DNA from: an uncultured Actinomycetes bacterium
GTDB taxonomy: Bacteria; Actinomycetota; Actinomycetes; Nanopelagicales; Nanopelagicaceae
NCBI GenBank assembly: GCA_903852955.1
Contig: CAINSH010000086.1
Span: forward strand, 1 to 18,344
Direction: 5' to 3'
DNA length: 18,344 nucleotides
Shown: positions 9,133 to 17,265 of the stretch, in pieces
Layout of the letters: every line of letters starts with the position of its first letter
Numbering within the stretch: position 1 is the first letter of the stretch
The notes under the pieces: generated by a model
The model's input: the letters and a program-made list of their open reading frames with translations, nothing else
The model's database searches: none
What the model was told of the DNA's origin: nothing
Made by a program: the position numbers and the translations under genes

Positions 9133-10623
9133 TACGTGAGATTCATTGGCAGTTTGGATCAAGGAACTTCTAGCACTCGTTTCATGATTTTTGATCATTC
9201 TGGAAAAGTTGTAGGCCAACATCAACTAGAACATCGCCAGATTTTGCCAAAAGCGGGTTGGGTAGAACACGATGCAGCTGAGATTTGGGAGCGGACTAAG
9301 GAAGTTATAATTGGTGCGCTCAAGCAGGCCGATGTTTTGGGTTCTGATTTAGCTGCAATTGGAATTACAAACCAACGTGAGACCACAGTTGTTTGGGATG
9401 TGACTACTGGCCAGCCCTTAAGTAATGCCATTGTGTGGCAAGACACAAGGACTACAGAATTCCTTTCTGGTTTATCTGAGTCAGTAAAAGAAAAAATAAG
9501 ATTTAAAACCGGCTTAACTATTGCGCCTTATTTTTCTGGCAGCAAGATTAACTGGTTACTCAATAATGTTTCGGCGGCAAGCGGTGAAAATGTTCGCTTT
9601 GGCACAGTCGATTCATGGTTGCTCTGGAACCTTTCAGGTGGAGTACAAGGTGGTGTTCTTGCAACCGATGTAACCAATGCAAGTCGAACGCTATTAATGA
9701 ACCTAGAGACTCTTGATTGGGATGAAGAACTACTTGAAATTTTCGGAGTATCAAGAAGCGCGCTACCGGAAATTAAATCTTCATCTCAAATTTATGCAAC
9801 TACCGATCCGCATGGCCCCTTTGGAACTGCCATCCCAATTGCGGGAATTTTAGGAGACCAACAAGCGGCAATGGTTGGACAAGTCTGCTTTGAAAGAGGC
9901 GAATCCAAAACTACCTACGGCACAGGAAATTTTGCATTGCTAAATACTGGAACCGATATTGTCAGATCGAAAAATGGTTTGCTTACGACAGTCTGTTTTC
10001 AATTTAAAGACCAACCGGCTCGATATGCCCTAGAAGGTTCAGTTGCAGTAACTGGTTCGGCCATTCAATGGCTGCGTGATCAGTTAGGAATTATTTCAAA
10101 CGCTGCTGAAACAGAAAATCTTGCTTCTTCAGTTTCAGACACTGCAGGTGTTTATTTCGTCCCCGCTTTCTCTGGTTTATTCGCACCTTATTGGCGAAGC
10201 GATGCTCGTGGTGCAATTGTTGGACTCACTCGCGCCGCGACTAAAGCGCATTTGGCACGAGCGGCTTTGGAAGCAATCTGCTATCAAACCCGCGATGTTA
10301 TGGATGCAATGGTTGCTGATAGCGGAGTACCTATGACAGAAATGCGTGTAGATGGAGGAATCACAGCAAACTCCTTGTGCATGCAGATGCAGGCCGACAT
10401 TATGGGAATTGATATCACTCGCCCATTAATTGCAGAAACGACTGCGCTAGGCGCCGCATATGCAGCAGGTTTGGCAGTTGGTTTCTGGGCTTCACAAGAT
10501 GAAGTAAAAAAGCAATGGCAGCTTTCTAGAAAGTGGTCGCCAACTTCAACTGAAGAAGTTCGAGATATTGGGTATGCGCAGTGGAAGAAAGCTGTTGCTC
10601 GAACTTTAGATTGGGTTGATTAA
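9118..10623 (+). CDS. glpK: Glycerol kinase
   Basis: This enzyme of about 500 residues phosphorylates glycerol with ATP to sn-glycerol-3-phosphate in the cytoplasm, trapping glycerol after entry. The FGGY-family phosphate-binding motif is [13 protein letters not shown] (residues 14-26). Further family blocks are [88 protein letters not shown] and [20 protein letters not shown]. The protein closely follows mycobacterial GlpK as I remember it. The start is uncertain. GTG 9118 is the longest; GTG 9136 is also good, because AAAGG at 9121-9125 is a Shine-Dalgarno site ten bases before it and the protein would then begin directly before the first strand. Its stop interlocks with that of aga in TTAA at 10620-10623. 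Its product feeds GlpD. Confidence 0.96.
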   Translation: MKGFHYVRFIGSLDQGTSSTRFMIFDHSGKVVGQHQLEHRQILPKAGWVEHDAAEIWERTKEVIIGALKQADVLGSDLAAIGITNQRETTVVWDVTTGQPLSNAIVWQDTRTTEFLSGLSESVKEKIRFKTGLTIAPYFSGSKINWLLNNVSAASGENVRFGTVDSWLLWNLSGGVQGGVLATDVTNASRTLLMNLETLDWDEELLEIFGVSRSALPEIKSSSQIYATTDPHGPFGTAIPIAGILGDQQAAMVGQVCFERGESKTTYGTGNFALLNTGTDIVRSKNGLLTTVCFQFKDQPARYALEGSVAVTGSAIQWLRDQLGIISNAAETENLASSVSDTAGVYFVPAFSGLFAPYWRSDARGAIVGLTRAATKAHLARAALEAICYQTRDVMDAMVADSGVPMTEMRVDGGITANSLCMQMQADIMGIDITRPLIAETTALGAAYAAGLAVGFWASQDEVKKQWQLSRKWSPTSTEEVRDIGYAQWKKAVARTLDWVD

Positions 10624-12722
10624 ACCTTAGTTACTTCAATCAGAATTGCATTTGCTGGCGCAAGAATCGGTGCAGCAACACCAATAGTTGCTAAAGCTGA
10701 TCCGGATAATTTAACTCCTTCTAACCATTGTGGCGGAGAAATCAACATAAAACGCGGCGCACCAGCTGGATAAACAGCTTTAACCGAATAAGTGGCATTG
10801 TGATCTAAATCTGCAAACTTTAGCGCTGCCGGATGTATAGCAACTGTTGGGGTTAATTGAACATAGGCAAATATTGCTTTGCTTTTATCGTGAGAAATTA
10901 CGCCATATAAGTAACCGTGTTCGTCTGGATAATCCATCCGGACAGATTTTCCAGAGTGCAAGAGTCCGCGGTTTTCTTTGTAGTAAGCCGCCCAGGTGGC
11001 TAAATGTTTTCTTTCTTCTTCACTTGCCTCAGTGATATCCCATTCGATTCCTGCATGACCAAAAAGCGCAGTTGTTGCACGCATCGAAAGTTCCAAAGTA
11101 CGTCCTGTTTGGTGACCGTGTGTTGGTCCAATATGCGTGCCAAGTAATTCAGGTGGAATAACTTGCGATGTCCAACGTTGAATTCGTTGACGTTCAAGTG
11201 CATCATTGTTATCACTAGTCCAGAAACGATCCACTAAATCTATAACCCCTAAATCAATTCGTGCACCGCCCGATGCACACGATTCAATTTCCAATCCCAG
11301 ATGGCGTTTTTTTAATTCAACAAACAATTTATATATAGCTTGTGTCTGTCGTCGAACTCCAGCTTTGCCCAAGTGGCCAGCATCTACTAATACTCTGTTG
11401 TGATCCCATTTAATGTAGGCAATATTGTGCGCAGATAAAATGGAAGAAGTTTGTTCTAACACATGGTTATAGGCGCCTTCATGTCCAAGATCTAAAACGA
11501 GTTGGTGGCGCCATAGTGGTGACACACGGTCACCTTCATGCAAAATCCATTCGGGGTGCATGCGATACAAATCAGAGTCGGGATTAACCATTTCTCCTTC
11601 GAACCATAATCCGAATTCAATTCCCTTGGCGTTGATGTATTCAATGATGGGATTTAAACCGTTAGGCCAGACTGCAGGATCGATGGTCCAGTCGCCCAGT
11701 CCAGCATGGTCATCTCGGCGTAAATGGAACCAACCATCATCTAGAACCACACGTTCGATTCCGATTTCTGCAGCTACATCTACTAGCTCTCTAATTTTAT
11801 TTTCATCGTGTTTAAAATACAATGCTTCCCACATATTTAATGTCAGTGGCCGAGCTCGTTTTGGATGAACTTCACGAGCGCGCACATGCGCATGAAAAGC
11901 TGCGCTCACTCCATCTAAGCCTTTATCTGAATAAACGGCAAACACTATGGGCGCTTGATAAATTTCATTGGGAGCAAGAATTAATTCGCCAGGAAGTAAA
12001 AGTTCGCCGGCGCCAATTGCTTGTTGCCCATCAAAGCCACGTTCAACTAAGTACTGCGAATTTCCACTCCAGGCAATACTTGTTGCCCATGCTTGTCCGG
12101 ATTGAAATGTGGTGTGTGAAGTTAGCGCAATATCTGCAATTGAAAAATTGTGTCCACTTCTACCTTCGCGTGAGTCTCGGATCCAGGTTCCAGTTTGAAT
12201 ATCGCGGCGCTGAGGTTGACGCTCATTTGACCAACGACCTGCGAAATCTAGCGTTTGATTTGCTTCCTGTGGCAGTGGAAGCCAATTTATAAATTCATTG
12301 AGGCAGTAATCGGTCTCGCCAATGTTTTTAACTCTCGCGCTTTGCTTAAGTACTCCATGGACATCTAAGTCATAAGTAATGAGCACTTCAAGTTCTGCAT
12401 GAAAATCTCGCAACGTAATCGCACAGTGATTTTCCACATGATGAAAATCGGTGACTTCAAATTTAGTAGACCAGGCCCGGCCATTTCGATGACCAGATAA
12501 GGCTGGTCTTCCAAGAAATCCCCTTGCGCTCTCACGCATAACACCTGGAAACTGCGGCTCATCCCATGAACTATTTGCAATTGATACTCGGCCTGCCACA
12601 GCAACATCGCCGTGGTCTCCAACTAAAACTGCACCCCAATGACGAATGACCAAGGCTCCATTGACAACTTCGATGAGCAATGAAGAAGTCGCAGCGCTCA
12701 AAATCGCCGATTGTTTAGTCAC
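10620..12722 (-). CDS. Alpha-galactosidase, glycoside hydrolase family 36
   Basis: This 700-residue enzyme releases terminal alpha-linked galactose from melibiose, raffinose-type sugars or galactosyl-glycerols. No signal peptide is visible, so it should act in the cytoplasm on imported substrate. An N-terminal beta-sandwich (about 1-290) precedes the barrel. Family motifs are VVLDDGWF (325-332), LGDWTIDP (342-349), [20 protein letters not shown] (371-390), IKWDHNR with nucleophile D440 (437-443), [14 protein letters not shown] (479-492) and [16 protein letters not shown] with acid/base D504 (500-515). The usual Pro in LWFEPEM is Gly here. The start is GTG 12722, with TACTCT six bases upstream and no Shine-Dalgarno site, a leaderless arrangement. 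It is divergent from galT-galE-galK, the pathway for the galactose it frees. The end overlaps the glpK stop by four bases. Confidence 0.93.
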   Translation of the reverse strand: MTKQSAILSAATSSLLIEVVNGALVIRHWGAVLVGDHGDVAVAGRVSIANSSWDEPQFPGVMRESARGFLGRPALSGHRNGRAWSTKFEVTDFHHVENHCAITLRDFHAELEVLITYDLDVHGVLKQSARVKNIGETDYCLNEFINWLPLPQEANQTLDFAGRWSNERQPQRRDIQTGTWIRDSREGRSGHNFSIADIALTSHTTFQSGQAWATSIAWSGNSQYLVERGFDGQQAIGAGELLLPGELILAPNEIYQAPIVFAVYSDKGLDGVSAAFHAHVRAREVHPKRARPLTLNMWEALYFKHDENKIRELVDVAAEIGIERVVLDDGWFHLRRDDHAGLGDWTIDPAVWPNGLNPIIEYINAKGIEFGLWFEGEMVNPDSDLYRMHPEWILHEGDRVSPLWRHQLVLDLGHEGAYNHVLEQTSSILSAHNIAYIKWDHNRVLVDAGHLGKAGVRRQTQAIYKLFVELKKRHLGLEIESCASGGARIDLGVIDLVDRFWTSDNNDALERQRIQRWTSQVIPPELLGTHIGPTHGHQTGRTLELSMRATTALFGHAGIEWDITEASEEERKHLATWAAYYKENRGLLHSGKSVRMDYPDEHGYLYGVISHDKSKAIFAYVQLTPTVAIHPAALKFADLDHNATYSVKAVYPAGAPRFMLISPPQWLEGVKLSGSALATIGVAAPILAPANAILIEVTKV

Positions 12723-12742
12723 AAAGGTAGAGTAACGACACT
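12723..12742. promoter_or_regulatory. 20-base bidirectional promoter between aga and galT
   Basis: The whole gap between two start codons is 20 bases. TAGAGTA at 12728-12734 contains a -10 box on each strand: TAGAGT for galT (9 bases before its ATG) and TACTCT for aga (6 bases before its GTG). A weak -35 for aga, TTTACT, lies 17 bases upstream, inside galT. Transcripts should have almost no leader. The surrounding GGTAGAGTAA (12726-12735) recurs at the glpD/glpK junction. Confidence 0.55.
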
Positions 12743-13855
12743 ATGGAGCAGAGTAAAAAACTAAGCGCTGGCATAATCCGTAACGACCGCCTTATGGCCG
12801 ATGGACGCACAATCCGCTACTACGACTCTGCCGGACAAAATCGAAGCGCAAAAGATCTACGCCCCGCCGAAGATCAGCCTTCAATTGGAGAGCTGCGGCT
12901 TGATCCATTAGTCAACGAGTGGGTTGCTATGGCCGCACATCGACAAGGACGTATTTTCTTGCCGCCTAAAGAGCTCTGCCCACTTTGTCCCACAACCGGT
13001 GAACTCTTAACAGAAATACCTGAATCAGATTTTGAAGTCGTTGTCTTTGACAATCGATCGCCTTCGCTACGCCCACCAGTTGGCGATTGGGCATTACCTG
13101 ATCAAGTTGGTCCCGATACTGATTTGGGCACTTCTGCTGGTAAGTGCGAAGTCATTTGCTTTACTGCCGAACATGGAAATGCATTTAAAGACTTAACTGC
13201 AGATCGTGTTCGCATCTTGCTTGAAGCTTGGATAGATCGCACAGCTGAACTTTCACAAGAACTATTTATTGAGCACATCGCACCCTTTGAAAATCGTGGA
13301 GAAGAGATTGGTGTGACTCTTTCCCATCCACATGGACAGATTTATGCATATTCATTTATTCCACCACGAGTTGAAAAAATGTTGGCTGCTGCAAACAAAT
13401 ACAAAGAATCCACTGGCAAAGTTCTTTTTGATGAAGTAGTCGCACGCGAAATAGTTGATGAAGAGCGCATCATCGCGCGAAATGAGCGCTGGATTGCTTT
13501 TGTTCCGTATGCCGCCCGTTATCCATTTGAAATTCACGTTGCACCGCTTAATCCAGTTGCAGATTTAACCGGACTCACCGATATTGATCGAGATGCTTTT
13601 CCAAGTATTGCCCTAGAAGTTATGAAACGTCTAGATGGTGTATTTGGAATTGACATGGCCTATATCGCAGCTTGGCACCAAGCTCCGGTTCGTGTTGGGC
13701 GAGATGTACTTCGTCTGCATTGGCAGATCACTAGCGTGCGGCGTGCGCCTGGAAAATTGAAATATCTTGCTGGTTCAGAATCTGCAATGGGTGCATTCAT
13801 TATGGATATGCGGCCAGAGCAGTCTGCTGCCCAGCTTCGAGAAGTAGTTTTGTAA
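12743..13855 (+). CDS. galT: Galactose-1-phosphate uridylyltransferase
   Basis: This 370-residue Leloir-pathway enzyme swaps UMP between UDP-glucose and galactose-1-phosphate, giving UDP-galactose and glucose-1-phosphate. The first conserved block is GELRLDPLVNEWVAMAAHRQ (residues 49-68). CPLCP (C79, C82) is the usual metal-binding Cys pair. SHPHGQIYAYSFIPP carries the His-Pro-His active site, with nucleophile H197. A later His-rich block, IAAWHQAPVRVG ... LRLHWQ, completes the fold. ATG 12743 is chosen because the promoter lies directly before it. ATG 12794 (MADGRTIRYYD) would also give a plausible N-terminus. No Shine-Dalgarno site is seen at either. The stop overlaps the galE start by one base (TAATG), so the two are probably translated in turn. 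Confidence 0.95.
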   Translation: MEQSKKLSAGIIRNDRLMADGRTIRYYDSAGQNRSAKDLRPAEDQPSIGELRLDPLVNEWVAMAAHRQGRIFLPPKELCPLCPTTGELLTEIPESDFEVVVFDNRSPSLRPPVGDWALPDQVGPDTDLGTSAGKCEVICFTAEHGNAFKDLTADRVRILLEAWIDRTAELSQELFIEHIAPFENRGEEIGVTLSHPHGQIYAYSFIPPRVEKMLAAANKYKESTGKVLFDEVVAREIVDEERIIARNERWIAFVPYAARYPFEIHVAPLNPVADLTGLTDIDRDAFPSIALEVMKRLDGVFGIDMAYIAAWHQAPVRVGRDVLRLHWQITSVRRAPGKLKYLAGSESAMGAFIMDMRPEQSAAQLREVVL

Positions 13856-14808
13856 TGCGCGTTTTAGTTACTGGTGGCACTGGATACATCGGATCCACGG
13901 CAGTCGATATTTTGATAACCAAGGGATATGAAATATCGATTCTTGATGATTGCACAACTGGGCATGCCGATACGGCCCCAGCGGGAGTGAGTTTTATTCA
14001 AGGTTCATTATTAAGTGCCGGGGATGTAGCACAGGCTTTAGTAGGTGTTGATGCAGTGATGCACTTTGCTGGTAAATCCCTTGTCGGTGAATCTGTAGAA
14101 AAACCTGATCTCTACCACCAAGTAAATGTTGATGGCTCAAGAAACTTACTCGATCAAATGCACGCAAGTGGTGTTACTAAATTAGTTTTTTCTTCATCCG
14201 CGGCAACTTATGGTGAGCCAGAACAAGTACCAATTCTTGAAACTGCGCCAACTAAGCCGACCAACCCATATGGCGCAACTAAGCTTGCCATAGATCAAAT
14301 GATTACCGCTGAGGCCGAATCTCGTGGAATAGCTGCAGCATCACTTCGATATTTCAATGTTGCTGGTGCACTCAAATCTTCACGAGGCTGGTTAGCTGAG
14401 CGACATAATCCAGAAACACATCTAATTCCAAATGTTTTACGAAGCACTTCAGATAATCCGGTTAAAGTCTTTGGAACTGATTGGCCCACACCAGATGGCA
14501 CATGTATTCGTGATTATGTCCACGTTGTAGATCTCATCGATGCTCACATTAAAGCTCTGGAATCTTTAGCGCCAAAAATCCATGAAATTTATAACCTCGG
14601 CAGTGGAGATGGCTATTCTGTCCGTGAAGTTATTGCAGCTGCATCCAAATCTGCTGGGTACCAGATTCCTACCCTTGATTCACCTCGTCGCGCAGGAGAC
14701 CCCGCAGTATTAATCGCTGATATCAATAAAGCCAAGAATAAACTCGGTTGGGTTCCGACACACGGAATTGAAAAAATGGTTGCCGATACTTTGGCATCAA
14801 TTAGCTAG
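13855..14808 (+). CDS. galE: UDP-glucose 4-epimerase
   Basis: This 317-residue short-chain dehydrogenase-fold enzyme interconverts UDP-galactose and UDP-glucose with bound NAD, regenerating the UDP-glucose used by GalT. The NAD motif is TGGTGYIGS (residues 6-14). A Ser-rich strand (SSSAATYGEP) and the YxxxK pair (Y139, K143 in NPYGATK) form the catalytic site. RYFNVAGA and the substrate block GTCIRDYVHVVDL follow. The length is slightly short of the usual 320-340 residues but nothing is missing. The gene overlaps galT by one base and is followed by galK after seven bases: one operon. UDP-galactose made in reverse could also serve cell-surface sugars. Confidence 0.95.
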   Translation: MRVLVTGGTGYIGSTAVDILITKGYEISILDDCTTGHADTAPAGVSFIQGSLLSAGDVAQALVGVDAVMHFAGKSLVGESVEKPDLYHQVNVDGSRNLLDQMHASGVTKLVFSSSAATYGEPEQVPILETAPTKPTNPYGATKLAIDQMITAEAESRGIAAASLRYFNVAGALKSSRGWLAERHNPETHLIPNVLRSTSDNPVKVFGTDWPTPDGTCIRDYVHVVDLIDAHIKALESLAPKIHEIYNLGSGDGYSVREVIAAASKSAGYQIPTLDSPRRAGDPAVLIADINKAKNKLGWVPTHGIEKMVADTLASIS

Positions 14809-14815
14809 GTATCAG

Positions 14816-15952
14816 ATGTCACACATTGATAAGAAGTTTGTGGAAACTTTTGGGCAATCTCCAGACATTATTGCTGCGGCTCCAGGTCGAGTTAATTTAA
14901 TTGGCGAACATATCGATTACAGCGATGGATTCGTTTTGCCATTTGCAATTAATGACCGCACTTATGCTGCTGTAAGAGTGCGCGATGATCGCAAAATTCG
15001 CATTGCTTCGATTCAGCGCAAGAATCGAATTGTTGAAGTTAATTTGGACGTGGTTAAGCCTGGTTTAAAAGGTGAATGGGAGCGCTACCCACTTGGAGTG
15101 ATGTGGGCCATGGGGCTAGAAAAAGGCATCGACATAATGATTGATGGTCATGTGCCACTTGGTGCGGGCCTGTCATCTTCGGCAGCGCTTGAATGCTCGG
15201 TCGCAACTGCACTTAACCATCTTTTTTCTTTTGGTTACTCACTCGAAGAGTTGGCGAGATTAACTCAAAAAGCTGAAAATGAATATGTCGGCGTTCCCTG
15301 CGGAATTATGGATCAATCAGTTTCACTAATGGCGCAGACCGGTTCGGCCTTACTTCTTGATTGTCGTGATCTCACAACACAAAATATTGCTTTCGATGTG
15401 GCATCTAGTGGTTTAGAGCTCTTGATCATTGATACGCAAGCACATCACTCGCTAACTGATGGAGGCTACGCCGAACGCCGAGCGGCATGTGAATCGGTGG
15501 TCAAAAAACTTGAAATTAAATCTTTGCGCGAATTAGATTTGATTACACTAGAAGCATCCCGAAGCAAAATTAGCGACACCGAGTTTAAGCGCGCGCGCCA
15601 TGCAGTCACTGAAATGAAGCGCGTAATGGAGGCCGTTCTGGCCCTTGAAACCAAGAATTTCGTAGCACTTGGAATATTACTCAATCAATCTCACGCATCC
15701 CTTCGCGATGATTACAACGTATCGTGTCCTGAACTTAACGCAGCCGTTGAAGCTTCACTTTCAGCTGGGGCATTAGGAGCCCGCATGGTTGGTGGAGGTT
15801 TTGGAGGAAGCGCAATCGCTTTAATTAAAGCGGCTCAGGTTCGCGAGACAATTGCTGCCGTAGAAAAAGTATTTGTAGAAAATAAATTTAAAGCGCCTCG
15901 CTTTTTTACTTCACTTCCAAGCCAAGGGGCAGAAATTATTCAACGGGGCTAA
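14816..15952 (+). CDS. galK: Galactokinase
   Basis: This 378-residue GHMP-family kinase phosphorylates alpha-D-galactose with ATP at C1, the entry step of the Leloir pathway. The galactokinase signature is GRVNLIGEHIDYSDGFVLP (residues 24-42). The ATP-binding loop is PLGAGLSSSAA (114-124). D166 in CGIMDQ is the expected catalytic base, and MVGGGFGGSAIALI is the third GHMP motif. ATG 14816 is preceded at six bases by a weak AGG site and gives the usual N-terminus. The frame is open to 14768, but the extra 16 residues would lie inside galE. It closes the galT-galE-galK operon. Its last 17 bases overlap the end of the ACT-domain gene on the other strand. Confidence 0.95.
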   Translation: MSHIDKKFVETFGQSPDIIAAAPGRVNLIGEHIDYSDGFVLPFAINDRTYAAVRVRDDRKIRIASIQRKNRIVEVNLDVVKPGLKGEWERYPLGVMWAMGLEKGIDIMIDGHVPLGAGLSSSAALECSVATALNHLFSFGYSLEELARLTQKAENEYVGVPCGIMDQSVSLMAQTGSALLLDCRDLTTQNIAFDVASSGLELLIIDTQAHHSLTDGGYAERRAACESVVKKLEIKSLRELDLITLEASRSKISDTEFKRARHAVTEMKRVMEAVLALETKNFVALGILLNQSHASLRDDYNVSCPELNAAVEASLSAGALGARMVGGGFGGSAIALIKAAQVRETIAAVEKVFVENKFKAPRFFTSLPSQGAEIIQRG

Positions 15953-16175
15953 TCGAAACTACTTCTACCCCGCCAATTGCTCCCAACACATTCAGTAAAT
16001 CCGTTGGATCACTTCCTGGCACCGCAACTGTTATATCGTCATAACCGCGACCATCTTCAGATTTAAGAACTACTAATCCCCGAATATCTCCGCCGGCTGC
16101 GCCAATTGCAGATGCAAGAAGACCAAGAGAACCTGGGCGATCAGGAAGTGAGATGCTAAGTCGGAATAGGGCCAT
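15936..16175 (-). CDS. Small single ACT-domain protein
   Basis: This 79-residue protein is a single ACT fold. LFRLSISLPDRPGSLGLLAS (residues 3-22) is the first strand and the ligand-binding loop with the DRPGSL signature. AAGGDIRGLVVLKS is the second strand, and DDITVAVPG and GVEVVSISPVE are the last two. ACT domains usually sense amino acids or other small ligands and pair up. No catalytic domain is attached, so it may be a free regulatory subunit; its partner is unknown. ATG 16175 has TATTCT (16187-16182) six bases upstream and no Shine-Dalgarno site, fitting a leaderless transcript of its own, although it lies in line behind the DoxD-Rieske gene. Confidence 0.8.
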   Translation of the reverse strand: MALFRLSISLPDRPGSLGLLASAIGAAGGDIRGLVVLKSEDGRGYDDITVAVPGSDPTDLLNVLGAIGGVEVVSISPVE

Positions 16176-16209
16176 GGCTAAAGAATACCTTGACCGTGTT
16201 TCGCTGGAG

Positions 16210-17097
16210 TTACGCTTGGATTACCCACGCGCCACTAATTGAAACTTTAACTTTGGCTAGTGGTTGCTGAGCTGGTCCGACAACAGGTTTGGCTGAATTA
16301 AGCGGATCAAACTCTGCGCCATGGCAAGGACACTGTAAATGTTTGCTGCTCTTTGAGTAAGCAACTGTGCAGCCCTGATGGGTACAAATAGCTTGGTATG
16401 CAAAAACACCTTTCTTGGTTCGAAATAGAACCGCAGGAGCCCCATTAGGAGTGGTGAAGTTGTACGTTGATCCAATTTTAATTGATGCTAGTTTGATAAT
16501 TTTCTTACCGGTAGCGGCGGCTTCACTTGTAGCAGGTGCTGCAGTAGCAAAATATTTTCCAACTCCAGCAAATGCCACTGCCAGAAATCCCGTAATACCA
16601 ACTCGAAAAACTCCGCGACGTTCTAGTGACATCGTAAATCCCTTTCGCTTCTCTAATAACAGTGCTAAGTACGACAACCATAAAGCAGCATAAGCAGTAT
16701 CGCTGGATAGAAAATATGGCGAAACATGAAAGCTGCTTGCCAGCCACAAACCAACTGACATCAAAAAGCCACCAAATGCTGCAACTTTGGGTGCGACCCA
16801 GAGCAACGTAGCCAATCCAATTGCAAACTCTGAGACCATTACAAAGATCCCAACGGCTACTGAATGTTCAATCAACTTATTAAAGGCAAAACCCACTGGT
16901 GACTGGGTTGAATAACCTGATAACTGCGTCCCGATAAAAGTTGCCGAACCTCTTGTCAGAAAACCCGCATCACTGGCTTTGTCCCATCCGGCATAAATCC
17001 ACGTGATGCCTAGCCACAATCGCATAACTCGCAAAGCATTAGATTGAGTCCGCCAAGAATTTGTGGCGGTACGAAGATAGCTTTGAATTGTGCTCAT
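16210..17097 (-). CDS. DoxD/DoxX-like membrane domain fused to an exported Rieske [2Fe-2S] domain
   Basis: This 295-residue protein joins two parts. Residues 20-150 carry four membrane helices of the DoxX/DoxD type (small subunit of thiosulfate:quinone oxidoreductase and relatives), with GITWIYAGWDKASDAGFL near the first helix and PYFLSSDTAYAALWLSYLAL at the fourth. A basic stretch with a twin-arginine-like SLERRGVFRVG (157-167) leads into a fifth helix (165-180) that would place the C-terminus outside. Residues 195-295 are a Rieske domain with CTHQGC (238-243) and CPCHG (256-260). Cluster ligands are C238, H240, C256 and H259; C243 and C258 form the disulfide typical of high-potential, bc1-like Rieske proteins. 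An electron-transfer role between quinone and an external acceptor is likely, but the substrate is unknown. The start at 17097 has TACCAT seven bases upstream. Confidence 0.82.
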   Translation of the reverse strand: MSTIQSYLRTATNSWRTQSNALRVMRLWLGITWIYAGWDKASDAGFLTRGSATFIGTQLSGYSTQSPVGFAFNKLIEHSVAVGIFVMVSEFAIGLATLLWVAPKVAAFGGFLMSVGLWLASSFHVSPYFLSSDTAYAALWLSYLALLLEKRKGFTMSLERRGVFRVGITGFLAVAFAGVGKYFATAAPATSEAAATGKKIIKLASIKIGSTYNFTTPNGAPAVLFRTKKGVFAYQAICTHQGCTVAYSKSSKHLQCPCHGAEFDPLNSAKPVVGPAQQPLAKVKVSISGAWVIQA

Positions 17098-17134
17098 GTG
17101 GGTGATGGTAGAGGCCTACCCTTAGAAATAAGAG

Positions 17135-17206
17135 CTCCCTGACTTGGATTCGAACCAAGAACCTGTCGATTAACAGTCGACTGCTCTGCCGTTGAGCTAT
17201 CAGGGA
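17135..17206 (-). tRNA. tRNA-Asn(GTT)
   Basis: On the minus strand the 72-base cloverleaf is complete. The acceptor TCCCTGA pairs with TCAGGGA and the discriminator is G. The D arm is GCTC/GAGC. The anticodon stem GTCGA/TCGAC holds the loop CTGTTAA (anticodon GTT). The T arm is CTTGG-TTCGAAT-CCAAG. The 3' CCA is not encoded. A possible -10 box, TAGAGT, lies at 17230-17225, about 18 bases before the gene, with no convincing -35. Confidence 0.95.
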
Positions 17207-17265
17207 TTACGGTTGCAAGCGCAAACTCTAGCGCACGCATAGGCCTTGGCTGAAATTGAGGGTTC

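Noticed and set aside
14768..14815. Earlier start of galK inside galE
   Set aside because: The extra 16 residues do not fit galactokinases, and ATG 14816 gives the usual N-terminus.
17107..17120. Inverted repeat GGTAG-N4-CTACC between tRNA-Asn and the DoxD-Rieske gene as a terminator
   Set aside because: Short stem, no T-run in either direction, and it overlaps the likely -10 box of the Rieske gene.
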